Assembly (NCBI GenBank): GCA_012798025.1
Contig: JAAZNX010000119.1
Location: 1-13,145 of the forward strand
Length of the DNA stretch: 13,145 nt
Direction of reading: 5' to 3'
From: Methanothrix sp.
GTDB lineage: Archaea > Halobacteriota > Methanosarcinia > Methanotrichales > Methanotrichaceae
In this document: positions 7,496 to 13,145 of the stretch, one piece after another
Position numbering within the stretch: the stretch's first letter is position 1
How the letters are laid out: each line of letters opens with the position of its first letter
The notes under the pieces: generated by a model
The model's database searches: none
What the model saw: only the letters and a program-made list of their open reading frames with translations
Told to the model about the DNA's origin: nothing
Program-made: the position numbers and the translations under genes

Positions 7496-7503
7496 TTATT
7501 AAA
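7496..7503 (-). promoter_or_regulatory. TATA-like box of the YgjP-type gene
   Basis: Reading on the minus strand, TTTAATAA lies about 36-43 nt before the ATG at 7460. This predicts a transcript starting near 7475, with a short leader that contains the GGGAG ribosome site. Confidence 0.35.
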
Positions 7504-7559
7504 CTTCACTTGGCCTGTTGGGCCCAAAAGATTATCATCTTAAGAAAATAACGTAAGAT

Positions 7560-7567
7560 ATTTATAT
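7560..7567 (+). promoter_or_regulatory. TATA box of the C1 protease gene
   Basis: ATTTATAT is a near-consensus archaeal TATA box, the best in the window. Initiation about 25 nt on, near 7588, gives a leader of about 15 nt that includes GGGGAT (7591-7596) as ribosome site before the TTG start at 7603. The purine-rich bases just upstream (gtaagat) could contribute to TFB binding. Confidence 0.55.
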
Positions 7568-7602
7568 GTCCTCCGCCCCAAAAAAGGAATGGGGATCTCT
7601 TC

Positions 7603-9570
7603 TTGGCGATCGATGAAATAAAGACCATACAGAGCAAGATACGCGAAAAGAGCCTCTCCTGGTCTGCAGGCACTACCTCTTTGTCCAACCTGCCCAAAGA
7701 TGCCTGGAAGAACTACCTTGGGCTCGTAGTGCCTGATGAAGAAAAAAAGAGGGTCCAGGAGTTGATGATCCATGAGGATGCTCTCGCAGCAGAGCGGGGG
7801 ATTGTATTCGTCTATCCGTCGAGCTGGGACTGGAGGCGGGTATCCGATAAAAACTGGACCACGCCCATCAGGGACCAAGGCGCTTGCGGCTCATGTGTTG
7901 CCTTTGCAACCGTGGCCATGATAGAGTCAAACCTGGAGATATTCTTGCACAACCCGAACCTCAATCCGGATCTATCCGAGGCAGACCTCTTCTTTCGCGG
8001 TTGCGGCAATTGCTGCTCACGGGGATGGAACTTTGCACCTGCATTGAATTATGCCAGCAAGAGCGGCATACCAGATGAAGGCTGCTGGCCATACAACAGC
8101 GATCAGGCCCATTCATGTGCAGATAGAGACCAGAGGGTCAAAAAAATCGATAGCTGGAGAACCCTATCAGGTTCTGCCCAGGCTAAAGAGTGGATCTCTC
8201 GCAAAGGCCCCATAATGTCCGGGATGAATGTCTTTGAGGACTTTTACTACTACACAGGTGGAATTTACAAGAGCGTCTACGGTAGTTATGTAGGGGATCA
8301 TGCGATCTGCATCGTTGGCTATGACGATGCTGGAGGATATTGGATCTGCAAGAACAGCTGGGGGCCGGGATGGGGAGAGAACGGCTGGTTCAAAATCGGT
8401 TACGGTGAATGCGGTATCGGCAAAAGCTTTGCCTTTTATTCAGTGCAATTCACAGAGGATGACGATCTGATAATGCCTATGCTCGGACGAGTAGTAGTTC
8501 GTTTCAAGGAGATGAACACAGCGCTAAAAGACGAGATCTGGCTGAGCTATCCCGAGAACAGAATCATCTTTGAAGCCAAGGAGTCCGAACTTGGAAAATC
8601 CTTCGAGGTAGGAACATTCCCATCAGGGACCAGGCTAACCATGGCGCTTGTGGCCTCTGATGGATACAATGAGCACACCTATTACACAGATCAATCGCAA
8701 AATGACGATGCTTGTGACCACGTCAAGAAGGTCCAGACAGGAACCTACAAGTGGGAGCTGCGTTGGGAAGACATTTATGGTTTGGGGGAGCAGGATTACA
8801 ATGATGTTGTCATGGAGGTCGAGGTGTTCAGCCCCTATACCGACGACCTGGTCGTTTCAAAAGATGGACGAGTCATTGTAACTTTAAAGAGCAGACAAAC
8901 AAAGGATGAATTCAGTCTCAGCTCTCCTCGCGAGCAGTTGATCTTTAAGGCGGACGATCCACTGGGAAAGACGATTGACCTGGGCTTATTCCGGGCTAAA
9001 GATAAGCTCAGGTTCTCTATAAAGACTCCTGATGGCCATGTTTATTGCACCGACCGGGCACAAAACCCCGACTCTTTGAGCCACGTTCGCAAGCTTCCAA
9101 CCGCCTATAACAAATGGGAGCTGCGCTGGGAGGATTCTTTGGGTCTGAAGAACAAGGACTACAAGGATCTTACCGTCGATGTCGAGATGATGCCAGTCAC
9201 AAATGAGGACGTAGTGCTGCCCAGGAGCTGCCGGGTTGTGGCCAGGTTCGTTGGCAAGAATACGCAGAAAAACAACCAGTTCTGGATCTGCCAGCCCATT
9301 AGAGATATGCTATTCGATGCCACAAAGGAGAATTTGGGCAAGAGCTTCGAAGTGGGCAACTTCGAGGCAGGGACAAGGCTTGTCTTTGCGCTCAAGGCTG
9401 AGGACGGAAATACGTATTACACAGACAGCAACCTCAACCCAGATTTGAAAGCGCATGTCATAAAGCTGCCGTTAGGCTCCAATCGGTGCCAGCTTCGCTG
9501 GGAGGATCTTTATGGGCTCAAGGATCGTGATTACAACGATCTGGTCGTGGAGATCAGCCTGTTGCCTTGA
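7603..9570 (+). CDS. Papain-family (C1A) cysteine protease with three DUF4114-like repeats
   Basis: Residues about 1-70 look like a propeptide or regulatory segment. Residues about 72-283 form a papain-like domain with the oxyanion glutamine Q92, nucleophile C98 in GACGSCVAF (the usual Trp after Cys is Val), H233 in GDHAICIVGY and N251 in CKNSWGPGWGENGWFKI, so all catalytic positions are present. Several extra cysteines (134, 137, 138, 161, 172) suggest disulphides or metal binding. Three beta-rich repeats of about 115-120 residues follow (289-409, 416-530, 537-655). Each carries YYTD-like, LRWED and DYND-like motifs, as in DUF4114-type, possibly calcium-binding, C-terminal modules. No signal peptide, lipobox or membrane segment is visible, so location is unclear. 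TTG is the start because a near-consensus TATA box and GGGGAT precede it and no in-frame ATG lies nearby. The 3' end overlaps the convergent YkgJ-type gene. Confidence 0.9.
   Translation: MAIDEIKTIQSKIREKSLSWSAGTTSLSNLPKDAWKNYLGLVVPDEEKKRVQELMIHEDALAAERGIVFVYPSSWDWRRVSDKNWTTPIRDQGACGSCVAFATVAMIESNLEIFLHNPNLNPDLSEADLFFRGCGNCCSRGWNFAPALNYASKSGIPDEGCWPYNSDQAHSCADRDQRVKKIDSWRTLSGSAQAKEWISRKGPIMSGMNVFEDFYYYTGGIYKSVYGSYVGDHAICIVGYDDAGGYWICKNSWGPGWGENGWFKIGYGECGIGKSFAFYSVQFTEDDDLIMPMLGRVVVRFKEMNTALKDEIWLSYPENRIIFEAKESELGKSFEVGTFPSGTRLTMALVASDGYNEHTYYTDQSQNDDACDHVKKVQTGTYKWELRWEDIYGLGEQDYNDVVMEVEVFSPYTDDLVVSKDGRVIVTLKSRQTKDEFSLSSPREQLIFKADDPLGKTIDLGLFRAKDKLRFSIKTPDGHVYCTDRAQNPDSLSHVRKLPTAYNKWELRWEDSLGLKNKDYKDLTVDVEMMPVTNEDVVLPRSCRVVARFVGKNTQKNNQFWICQPIRDMLFDATKENLGKSFEVGNFEAGTRLVFALKAEDGNTYYTDSNLNPDLKAHVIKLPLGSNRCQLRWEDLYGLKDRDYNDLVVEISLLP
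8467..9567 (+). repeat. Three tandem protein repeats in the C1 protease
   Basis: The units are at about 8467-8829, 8848-9192 and 9211-9567. Shared landmarks in each are a GRVVVRF-like opening, LGKSFEVG (units 1 and 3) or LGKTIDLG (unit 2), a tyrosine-Thr-Asp step (YYTD, YCTD, YYTD), HVKKV/HVRKL/HVIKL, and LRWED followed about 10 residues later by DYND, DYKD or DYND. Units 1 and 3 are the closest. Unit 2 lacks the final Asn and may bind metal less well. The similarity is at protein level; the DNA has drifted, so this is an old duplication. Confidence 0.85.
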
Positions 9571-9839
9571 AAGTAGCCGCTCATGATGCACACTGCATCA
9601 TCTGGGCCTACCTGTTCGAACAGCTGACAGGGTGTTCCCTGATAGCAGGGCAGATGATGAATGACGCATGCTGCCTGATTGTTCTCCCAGACAAGATGGG
9701 GACACCGCTCACCGGCTGGCTTGTGGATCATGGCACCAGGGTCTTCAGAGTCGAGGGTCCCGTCGGGCAGTATTGACGTTGGGTTGATTATATAGATATC
9801 CAGACGAAGACAGCAGTTGCCGCATCTTTGACAGATCAT
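9531..9839 (-). CDS. YkgJ-type cysteine-cluster protein (102 aa)
   Basis: Small cysteine-rich protein of the YkgJ/UPF0153 group, thought to bind zinc or an iron-sulphur centre. The N-terminal CQRCGNCC supplies C3, C6, C9 and C10. Further cysteines are C46 (RCPHL), C58, C65 (HHLPCYQGTPC), C71 and C84 (VCIMSGYF). The order and spacing match archaeal family members. The function of the family is not settled. ATG 9839 is the natural start because it places the first CxxC two residues in. An in-frame extension upstream to 9983 is only open sequence that crosses the neighbour gene out of frame. No Shine-Dalgarno precedes the ATG, but CAATATAGCT (minus strand, 9866-9875) could drive a nearly leaderless transcript. 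The last 40 bp overlap the 3' end of the convergent protease gene. The 65-codon gene ends 28 nt upstream on the same strand. Confidence 0.8.
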   Translation of the reverse strand: MICQRCGNCCLRLDIYIINPTSILPDGTLDSEDPGAMIHKPAGERCPHLVWENNQAACVIHHLPCYQGTPCQLFEQVGPDDAVCIMSGYFQGNRLISTTRSL

Positions 9840-9867
9840 GGTATTGACTATGGATGGTGTTTCATAG

Positions 9868-10065
9868 CTATATTGACATCTCGCTGGCGATCCTGTCAAT
9901 TTTTTCGCAATACTTCTGCTTGACGGACAACAATGCCAGGTCCACATAGGTAGAGTCCTTGACGGCATACTCAAAGTCCTCAAGAGCTTCGCGATATGCT
10001 TTCATGTAAACGTACATCAACATCATATACAGGTTGCTTGAATTCCTTATCTCCATTGCCAACAT
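9868..10065 (-). CDS. Small helical hypothetical protein (65 aa)
   Basis: I do not recognise this protein. Its composition looks like a real soluble helical protein: a Met/Tyr-rich N-terminal helix, then KAYREALEDFEYAVKD (22-37), YVDLALLSVKQKYCEKIDRI (40-59) and a short tail. The central pattern recalls a single TPR-like helical hairpin, but one repeat is too little to assign a family. Either ATG 10065 or the in-frame ATG 10056 could start it; neither has a good Shine-Dalgarno. A TATA-like stretch that reads on both strands is at 10122-10129. The YkgJ-type gene follows after 28 nt and may be co-transcribed. Confidence 0.55.
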   Translation of the reverse strand: MLAMEIRNSSNLYMMLMYVYMKAYREALEDFEYAVKDSTYVDLALLSVKQKYCEKIDRIASEMSI

Positions 10066-10118
10066 CTACCCGAAGGTTAATCTTTGAAATATGCGTTGAT
10101 ATGAGAAAGCCCACCAAC

Positions 10119-10130
10119 GAATTATATAAG
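10119..10130. promoter_or_regulatory. TATA-like element between divergent genes
   Basis: The sequence gaattatataag contains TTATATAA, which is its own reverse complement and so can position TBP for either strand. On the minus strand it would start the 65-codon gene's transcript near 10100, about 35 nt before its ATG. On the plus strand it would start near 10150, leaving a leader of about 97 nt before the DJ-1 gene. A second box, gatttaagat (10208-10217), could give the DJ-1 gene a much shorter leader. Confidence 0.35.
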
Positions 10131-10246
10131 GCTGTTTGTTCATTATTCATACAAATTGTGAAATTGAAAAAAGGAAAACAGTAATAAATGCAGACGGTAA
10201 TAGCAATAGATTTAAGATATCGATGTTAATTATTTGTCGAGGAGAT

Positions 10247-10792
10247 ATGAGGATTCTGGTACCTTTGGCTGAGGGCTTCGAGGAGATTGAAGCTGTCAGC
10301 GTCATCGACATTTTGAGGCGTGCTGACATAGAGGTTGTGACGGCTGGACTTAAGGAAGGACCTGTTGGAGGATCTCATAATATTTTGATTTTGCCCGACA
10401 CCAGCCTGAATAAAATTGATTTCAGGGACTTCGATGGCATAGTCCTGCCAGGAGGCTCTCCGGGATTTGTGAACCTGGGAAATGATGAGCGCATCTTGAA
10501 CATGGCGCGGGAGATGGATCGCGCTGGAAAGTATGTCGCGGCGATATGCGCCGCCCCCTCGGTTCTCATCAAAGCCGGAGTCCTACAGGGACGCAAAGCC
10601 ACTGTCAGCCCCTCGGGCCAGGCTCAGGTTGCAGCCTGCGCAGAGTTCTGTGAAGATCGGGTCGTTGTTGACAAGAACCTGATAACCAGCCGATCTCCGG
10701 GCACAGCCCTGGAATTCGCCCTTAAGCTGGTTGAGGTCATTGTGGGAAAGGAGAAGATGCTGCAGATAAAAGCCCAGACGCTGGCAATATAG
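10247..10792 (+). CDS. DJ-1/PfpI family protein
   Basis: Cytosolic DJ-1/ThiJ/PfpI superfamily protein of 181 residues, a size normal for the DJ-1 subgroup. It has the nucleophile-elbow cysteine C101 in AAICAAPSVL, the partner glutamate E15 in EGFEEIEAV (the equivalent of human DJ-1 E18), and DGIVLPGG (63-70). Family members are reported as protein or metabolite deglycases/glyoxalases, oxidative-stress sensors or chaperones. Which applies here cannot be told from sequence; the pattern is closer to DJ-1/YajL than to the PfpI protease. ATG 10247 was chosen because it gives the family's normal N-terminus (MRILVPLAEGFEE) and follows GAGGAG (10239-10244). The frame remains open upstream to 10136 but that extension has no family sequence. 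The HAD phosphatase gene begins 10 nt after the stop codon, suggesting a two-gene operon. Confidence 0.9.
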   Translation: MRILVPLAEGFEEIEAVSVIDILRRADIEVVTAGLKEGPVGGSHNILILPDTSLNKIDFRDFDGIVLPGGSPGFVNLGNDERILNMAREMDRAGKYVAAICAAPSVLIKAGVLQGRKATVSPSGQAQVAACAEFCEDRVVVDKNLITSRSPGTALEFALKLVEVIVGKEKMLQIKAQTLAI

Positions 10793-10802
10793 TGAATTTG
10801 CC

Positions 10803-11582
10803 ATGAAATCCGGGATAGAGGCATTTCTCATCGATCTGGATGGAGTACTTTACGTGGGAAAGAACCCCATTCCAGGTGTTAGAGAGTGCTTGAATTTTAT
10901 GCAGGATCACGGATACATCTACAGGTTTGTATCCAACTCAACGCGAAGGTGTAGGGGCTCAGTTGCTGAGCGCCTGAATGGCCTTGGATACGATGTGCCT
11001 GCTGAATACATATTCACTCCGCCGATGGCAGCAATCGAGCATATGAAGCGATTGAGAAAGGAGAGATGCTTCTTGCTCACGGCCGGCGATGTGCATTTGG
11101 ATTTTGAGAACGCCGGAATTACGATTGCGGAAAATGATGTTGATTTCGTAGTCGTAGGCGATGCAGGGAACGACTTCACCTTCGATCGCTTAAATTTGGC
11201 TCTGCGGCTAATACTGGATGGAGCAGAGATCCTCGCCCTGGAGAGAGACAGATACTGGATGGAATCAGACGGCATCGTCCTGTCTGCAGGCCCCTTCGTG
11301 GCAGCACTGGAGTTTGCGACTGGAAAGAAGTCGGAACTTATGGGAAAGCCCTCTGCGAGATTCTTCAAGATGGCTATGGACGATATGGGCAAGAGCGTAA
11401 AGCAGGTTGCCATGATAGGAGACGACGTTCTCACTGATGTGCAAGGAGCTCAGAAGATGGGGATTTCAGGAATTCTGGTGAAGACGGGAAAGTATAGGGA
11501 AGATGTGATGGCAAGCTCAGGCGTTGCTCCCGACCTGGTGCTTGAATCCTTGGCTCAGTTGGTTGATCATCTCAAATTCTGA
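10803..11582 (+). CDS. HAD-superfamily IIA hydrolase (NagD/LHPP-like phosphatase)
   Basis: Haloacid dehalogenase subfamily IIA phosphatase, 259 residues. Motif I is DLDGVLY with nucleophile D11 and acid/base D13, motif II is SNST (44-47), motif III is the lysine K182 in GKPS, and motif IV is GDDVLTD (206-212) with the Mg-binding aspartates. A C2-type cap lies between motifs II and III, as in NagD, 4-nitrophenylphosphatase and LHPP/HDHD2 proteins. Substrate unknown; candidates are sugar phosphates, nucleotides or phospho-amino acids. The start ATG follows the DJ-1 stop by 10 nt with no clear Shine-Dalgarno, consistent with coupled translation. Sharing an operon with a DJ-1 protein may point to metabolite repair or detoxification, but that is inference. 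Confidence 0.9.
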   Translation: MKSGIEAFLIDLDGVLYVGKNPIPGVRECLNFMQDHGYIYRFVSNSTRRCRGSVAERLNGLGYDVPAEYIFTPPMAAIEHMKRLRKERCFLLTAGDVHLDFENAGITIAENDVDFVVVGDAGNDFTFDRLNLALRLILDGAEILALERDRYWMESDGIVLSAGPFVAALEFATGKKSELMGKPSARFFKMAMDDMGKSVKQVAMIGDDVLTDVQGAQKMGISGILVKTGKYREDVMASSGVAPDLVLESLAQLVDHLKF

Positions 11583-11730
11583 AATTTTAGGATCAAACAG
11601 CGACATCAGTTACTAAATTACTTAATTGTTGTTCGCATGCCTTTAAATTATTACAGGCTAACGTAATGTGAAAATAATATCAAAATGGCAAAATTGAAAC
11701 CAAAATTATGGAAAATTCATCTTGAGCATT

Positions 11731-11740
11731 CATTTAAATC
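11731..11740 (+). promoter_or_regulatory. TATA-like box of the DUF1699 gene
   Basis: The stretch catttaaatc lies about 50 nt before the ATG at 11787. Initiation about 25 nt downstream would leave a leader of about 27 nt that carries GGTGA (11776-11780) as ribosome site. The rest of the 204-bp gap after the HAD gene is AT-rich, with no hairpin or further gene seen. Confidence 0.35.
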
Positions 11741-11786
11741 AAGTAACGATGTTCGTGGGAGCTTTGGGGTTGTTGGGTGAATAGAC

Positions 11787-12194
11787 ATGAGAATCAGAGT
11801 CATCAGTTCAAAGACAGATATTCCTAAACTAAACCAGAATGAGAAGATGATCCACCTGGCATTTAGGGCATCAAATGTTGATTTCATAAACTTGATTCAA
11901 AAATGCCCCAGACTGAGAATGATACAGCTTCCACCCTCCTATCGCAGGACCATATCCAATTCTACTCTAGCATTTCTCAATATGCAGGATATTGAGTTGA
12001 TTGAGGGTGACGTCTGGGGCCACAGAAAAGATCTTGATGAGTATTTCATCATAGACGACGACGTTTTAGCGGAAATTCGTGATTTGACTGCAAAAGGCGT
12101 TAAAATCGAGGATGTGACAGCCCAGATCCAAGCGAAGGGAAGGCTTGGCCCGAACCTGATCAAGTATATCGCCAAGACCAAGATAACTGTGTGA
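11787..12194 (+). CDS. DUF1699 family protein
   Basis: A 135-residue protein that I match to DUF1699, a family of unknown function known chiefly from Methanosarcinales and close relatives. Points of recall are the N-terminal MRIRVISSK, VHLAFR-like IHLAFRASN (22-30), VIQLPPSY-like MIQLPPSYRRT (45-55) and LIEGDVWGHRKD (71-82), all of which I associate with that family. No signal peptide or membrane segment is present. The C-terminal third (about 90-135) is helical and Lys-rich, resembling a small HTH-like bundle (VLAEIRDLTAKG followed by IEDVTAQIQAKG), so nucleic-acid binding is conceivable but unproven. Start: ATG with GGTGA 6 nt upstream. It appears to be a single-gene unit, convergent with the glycosyltransferase 30 bp away. 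Confidence 0.72.
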   Translation: MRIRVISSKTDIPKLNQNEKMIHLAFRASNVDFINLIQKCPRLRMIQLPPSYRRTISNSTLAFLNMQDIELIEGDVWGHRKDLDEYFIIDDDVLAEIRDLTAKGVKIEDVTAQIQAKGRLGPNLIKYIAKTKITV

Positions 12195-12224
12195 CCCCCT
12201 CTACGCCGAGGGTTTCGCGCCGCC

Positions 12225-13022
12225 TCAGCCCCACTTTCTCCATTTGTAGATGAGCTTGGATAGAGCATCGATGCCATCGTATCTAATTTTATTCTTTTTC
12301 TTAGATATGCGTACTGGAGTATAATTTTTATATTTTAGTAGGTTAATTATATGTGGATTTCTTATCTTTCCACCATCAATAAGTCCAAGTTCAAAATAGT
12401 ATCTGCACAGGCCTATCATTCCGCATGCCTCAAGCCGTCTTGGAGAAGTTATCACCTTTCTTTGCCTCAAGAAGAGCGTTTCCCCTTCATTTCTCAGCTC
12501 TCTGTCAAAGGCCGCATCCTCTAGAGCATATTCCTTAAATCCGCCGACCTTCAAGAAAATATCCCTTGGCACACAGAGGTTGATTCCGATGAGGCTACCA
12601 TTTCCGATTTTTGAGTTAAGCCACCAATAGCCGTCGCTCATGTATTCGATCAGCTTTATTCCGGGGCCCACGCCATCCAGCTCAAATCCGGTAGTTAGCC
12701 CTACAACACCCCGCATCATATAATTATAGACGGTCTCGAGATAGTCCTCCTTTATCTTCGTGTCCGCGTCAATAAAGACCAGAAATTTGCCGCGAGCAAA
12801 TTTTGCGCCATAGTTCCTGCCCCACCAAATGCCTCTCTTCTTGGAGACAACAACGAGGTCTGCATAATTATTTGCAATCTCGATCGTCCGATCTTCACTG
12901 GATCCGTCAGACACGATTATTTCATATTCATTACGTGGAAAAGTCTGCCGTAAGATCGACTTCAAGCAATCTTCTAAGTAATTCTCCTCATTTAGCGTTG
13001 GCACGATGACTGAGATCTCCAT
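12225..13022 (-). CDS. Family 2 glycosyltransferase
   Basis: GT-A fold glycosyltransferase of 265 residues that would transfer a sugar from a nucleotide or lipid donor. The N-terminal ISVIVPTLNEENYLEDCL is the classic GT2 start, followed by IIVSDGSSEDRT (35-46), ARGKFLVFIDADTKI with the metal-binding D85-x-D87, and LEDAAFDREL (167-176), where E168/D169 probably supply the catalytic base. No membrane helices are visible, so the protein is cytosolic or peripheral, perhaps for glycan, S-layer or lipid glycosylation. The C-terminal tail is basic (RISKKKNKIR, 237-246). GGAG lies 6 nt before the ATG. The codons are visibly more AT-rich than those of the tetrapyrrole genes, a hint of a different history. 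Acceptor and donor cannot be predicted. Confidence 0.92.
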   Translation of the reverse strand: MEISVIVPTLNEENYLEDCLKSILRQTFPRNEYEIIVSDGSSEDRTIEIANNYADLVVVSKKRGIWWGRNYGAKFARGKFLVFIDADTKIKEDYLETVYNYMMRGVVGLTTGFELDGVGPGIKLIEYMSDGYWWLNSKIGNGSLIGINLCVPRDIFLKVGGFKEYALEDAAFDRELRNEGETLFLRQRKVITSPRRLEACGMIGLCRYYFELGLIDGGKIRNPHIINLLKYKNYTPVRISKKKNKIRYDGIDALSKLIYKWRKWG

Positions 13023-13074
13023 AGGCTACTCCAGACTCCTCAAGGCACTTTTCAAATTTAACCTTTATCGCTTG

Positions 13075-13091
13075 CGCTCCTCATAAGAGCG
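13075..13091 (-). other. Short inverted repeat upstream of the glycosyltransferase gene
   Basis: CGCTC and GAGCG flank a 7-nt spacer (cgctcctcataagagcg on the plus strand), so the DNA or RNA could form a small hairpin 53-69 nt before the glycosyltransferase ATG. It might be an operator or the end of an upstream gene's transcript beyond the window. With only five strong pairs, it may be chance. The remaining 54 bp to the window end hold no readable gene start; one minus-strand frame entering from outside stops near 13100. Confidence 0.3.
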
Positions 13092-13145
13092 ATGATTTTC
13101 CCTCTATGAGATATAGGATACGCTGGATCTGTCGAAGTCCCGCAC

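Noticed and set aside
7086..7502. Plus-strand 138-codon frame opposite the zinc protease gene
   Set aside because: It is the antisense shadow of a gene with a clear HELAH motif, and its product shows no family motif.
9840..9983. N-terminal extension of the YkgJ-type protein up to 9983
   Set aside because: It covers the 65-codon gene in another frame, its residues look random (Ser/Pro/Cys-rich), and family members begin just before the first CxxC.
10136..10246. 37-codon N-terminal extension of the DJ-1 protein
   Set aside because: It crosses promoter-like AT-rich DNA, and DJ-1 proteins normally begin at the MRILVPLAEGFEE position, which has its own GAGGAG site.

Overview
The window looks like chromosomal DNA from a methanogenic archaeon of the Methanosarcinales/Methanotrichales, most likely Methanothrix (Methanosaeta) or a relative. 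The pointers are a DUF1699-type protein (a family I know mainly from that lineage), a siroheme-dependent (Ahb-type) haem route, a SUMT-HemD fusion, archaeal TATA-like boxes before several genes, and a mix of Shine-Dalgarno-led and apparently leaderless starts. The genus is an inference from protein style; no rRNA or other marker is present.

Layout. 1-674: a 49-codon minus-strand ORF with a strong Shine-Dalgarno site and a hydrophobic C-terminal half, then about 420 bp with no convincing gene. 675-6736: a plus-strand block of larC (nickel-pincer-cofactor/nickel insertion family), hemL, hemC, a cobA-hemD fusion and an AhbC-like radical SAM enzyme. From hemL onward the genes overlap or nearly touch and should be one operon. 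It covers glutamate-1-semialdehyde to ALA, porphobilinogen to hydroxymethylbilane, uroporphyrinogen III, precorrin-2, and a late siroheme-to-haem step. HemA, HemB, precorrin-2 dehydrogenase/chelatase, AhbA/B and the other late enzyme must lie elsewhere.

6806-9570: a 38-codon, highly charged ORF; a minus-strand YgjP-type zinc metalloprotease; and, divergent from it, a 655-residue papain-family protease with three C-terminal DUF4114-like repeats. 9531-10065 (minus): a small helical protein and a YkgJ-type cysteine-cluster protein whose 3' end overlaps the protease gene tail to tail by 40 bp.

10247-11582: a DJ-1/PfpI protein and a HAD-IIA phosphatase as a two-gene unit. 11787-12194: DUF1699 protein. 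12225-13022 (minus): an AT-richer family-2 glycosyltransferase convergent with it.

I saw no tRNA, rRNA, CRISPR array, transposase or attachment site. The most useful observations are the hemC start (no ATG, GTG or TTG can encode its conserved N-terminus, so CTG is implied), the placement of larC beside a tetrapyrrole operon, the repeat-bearing cysteine protease without a visible export signal, and several short genes with good initiation signals that automatic annotation could miss.
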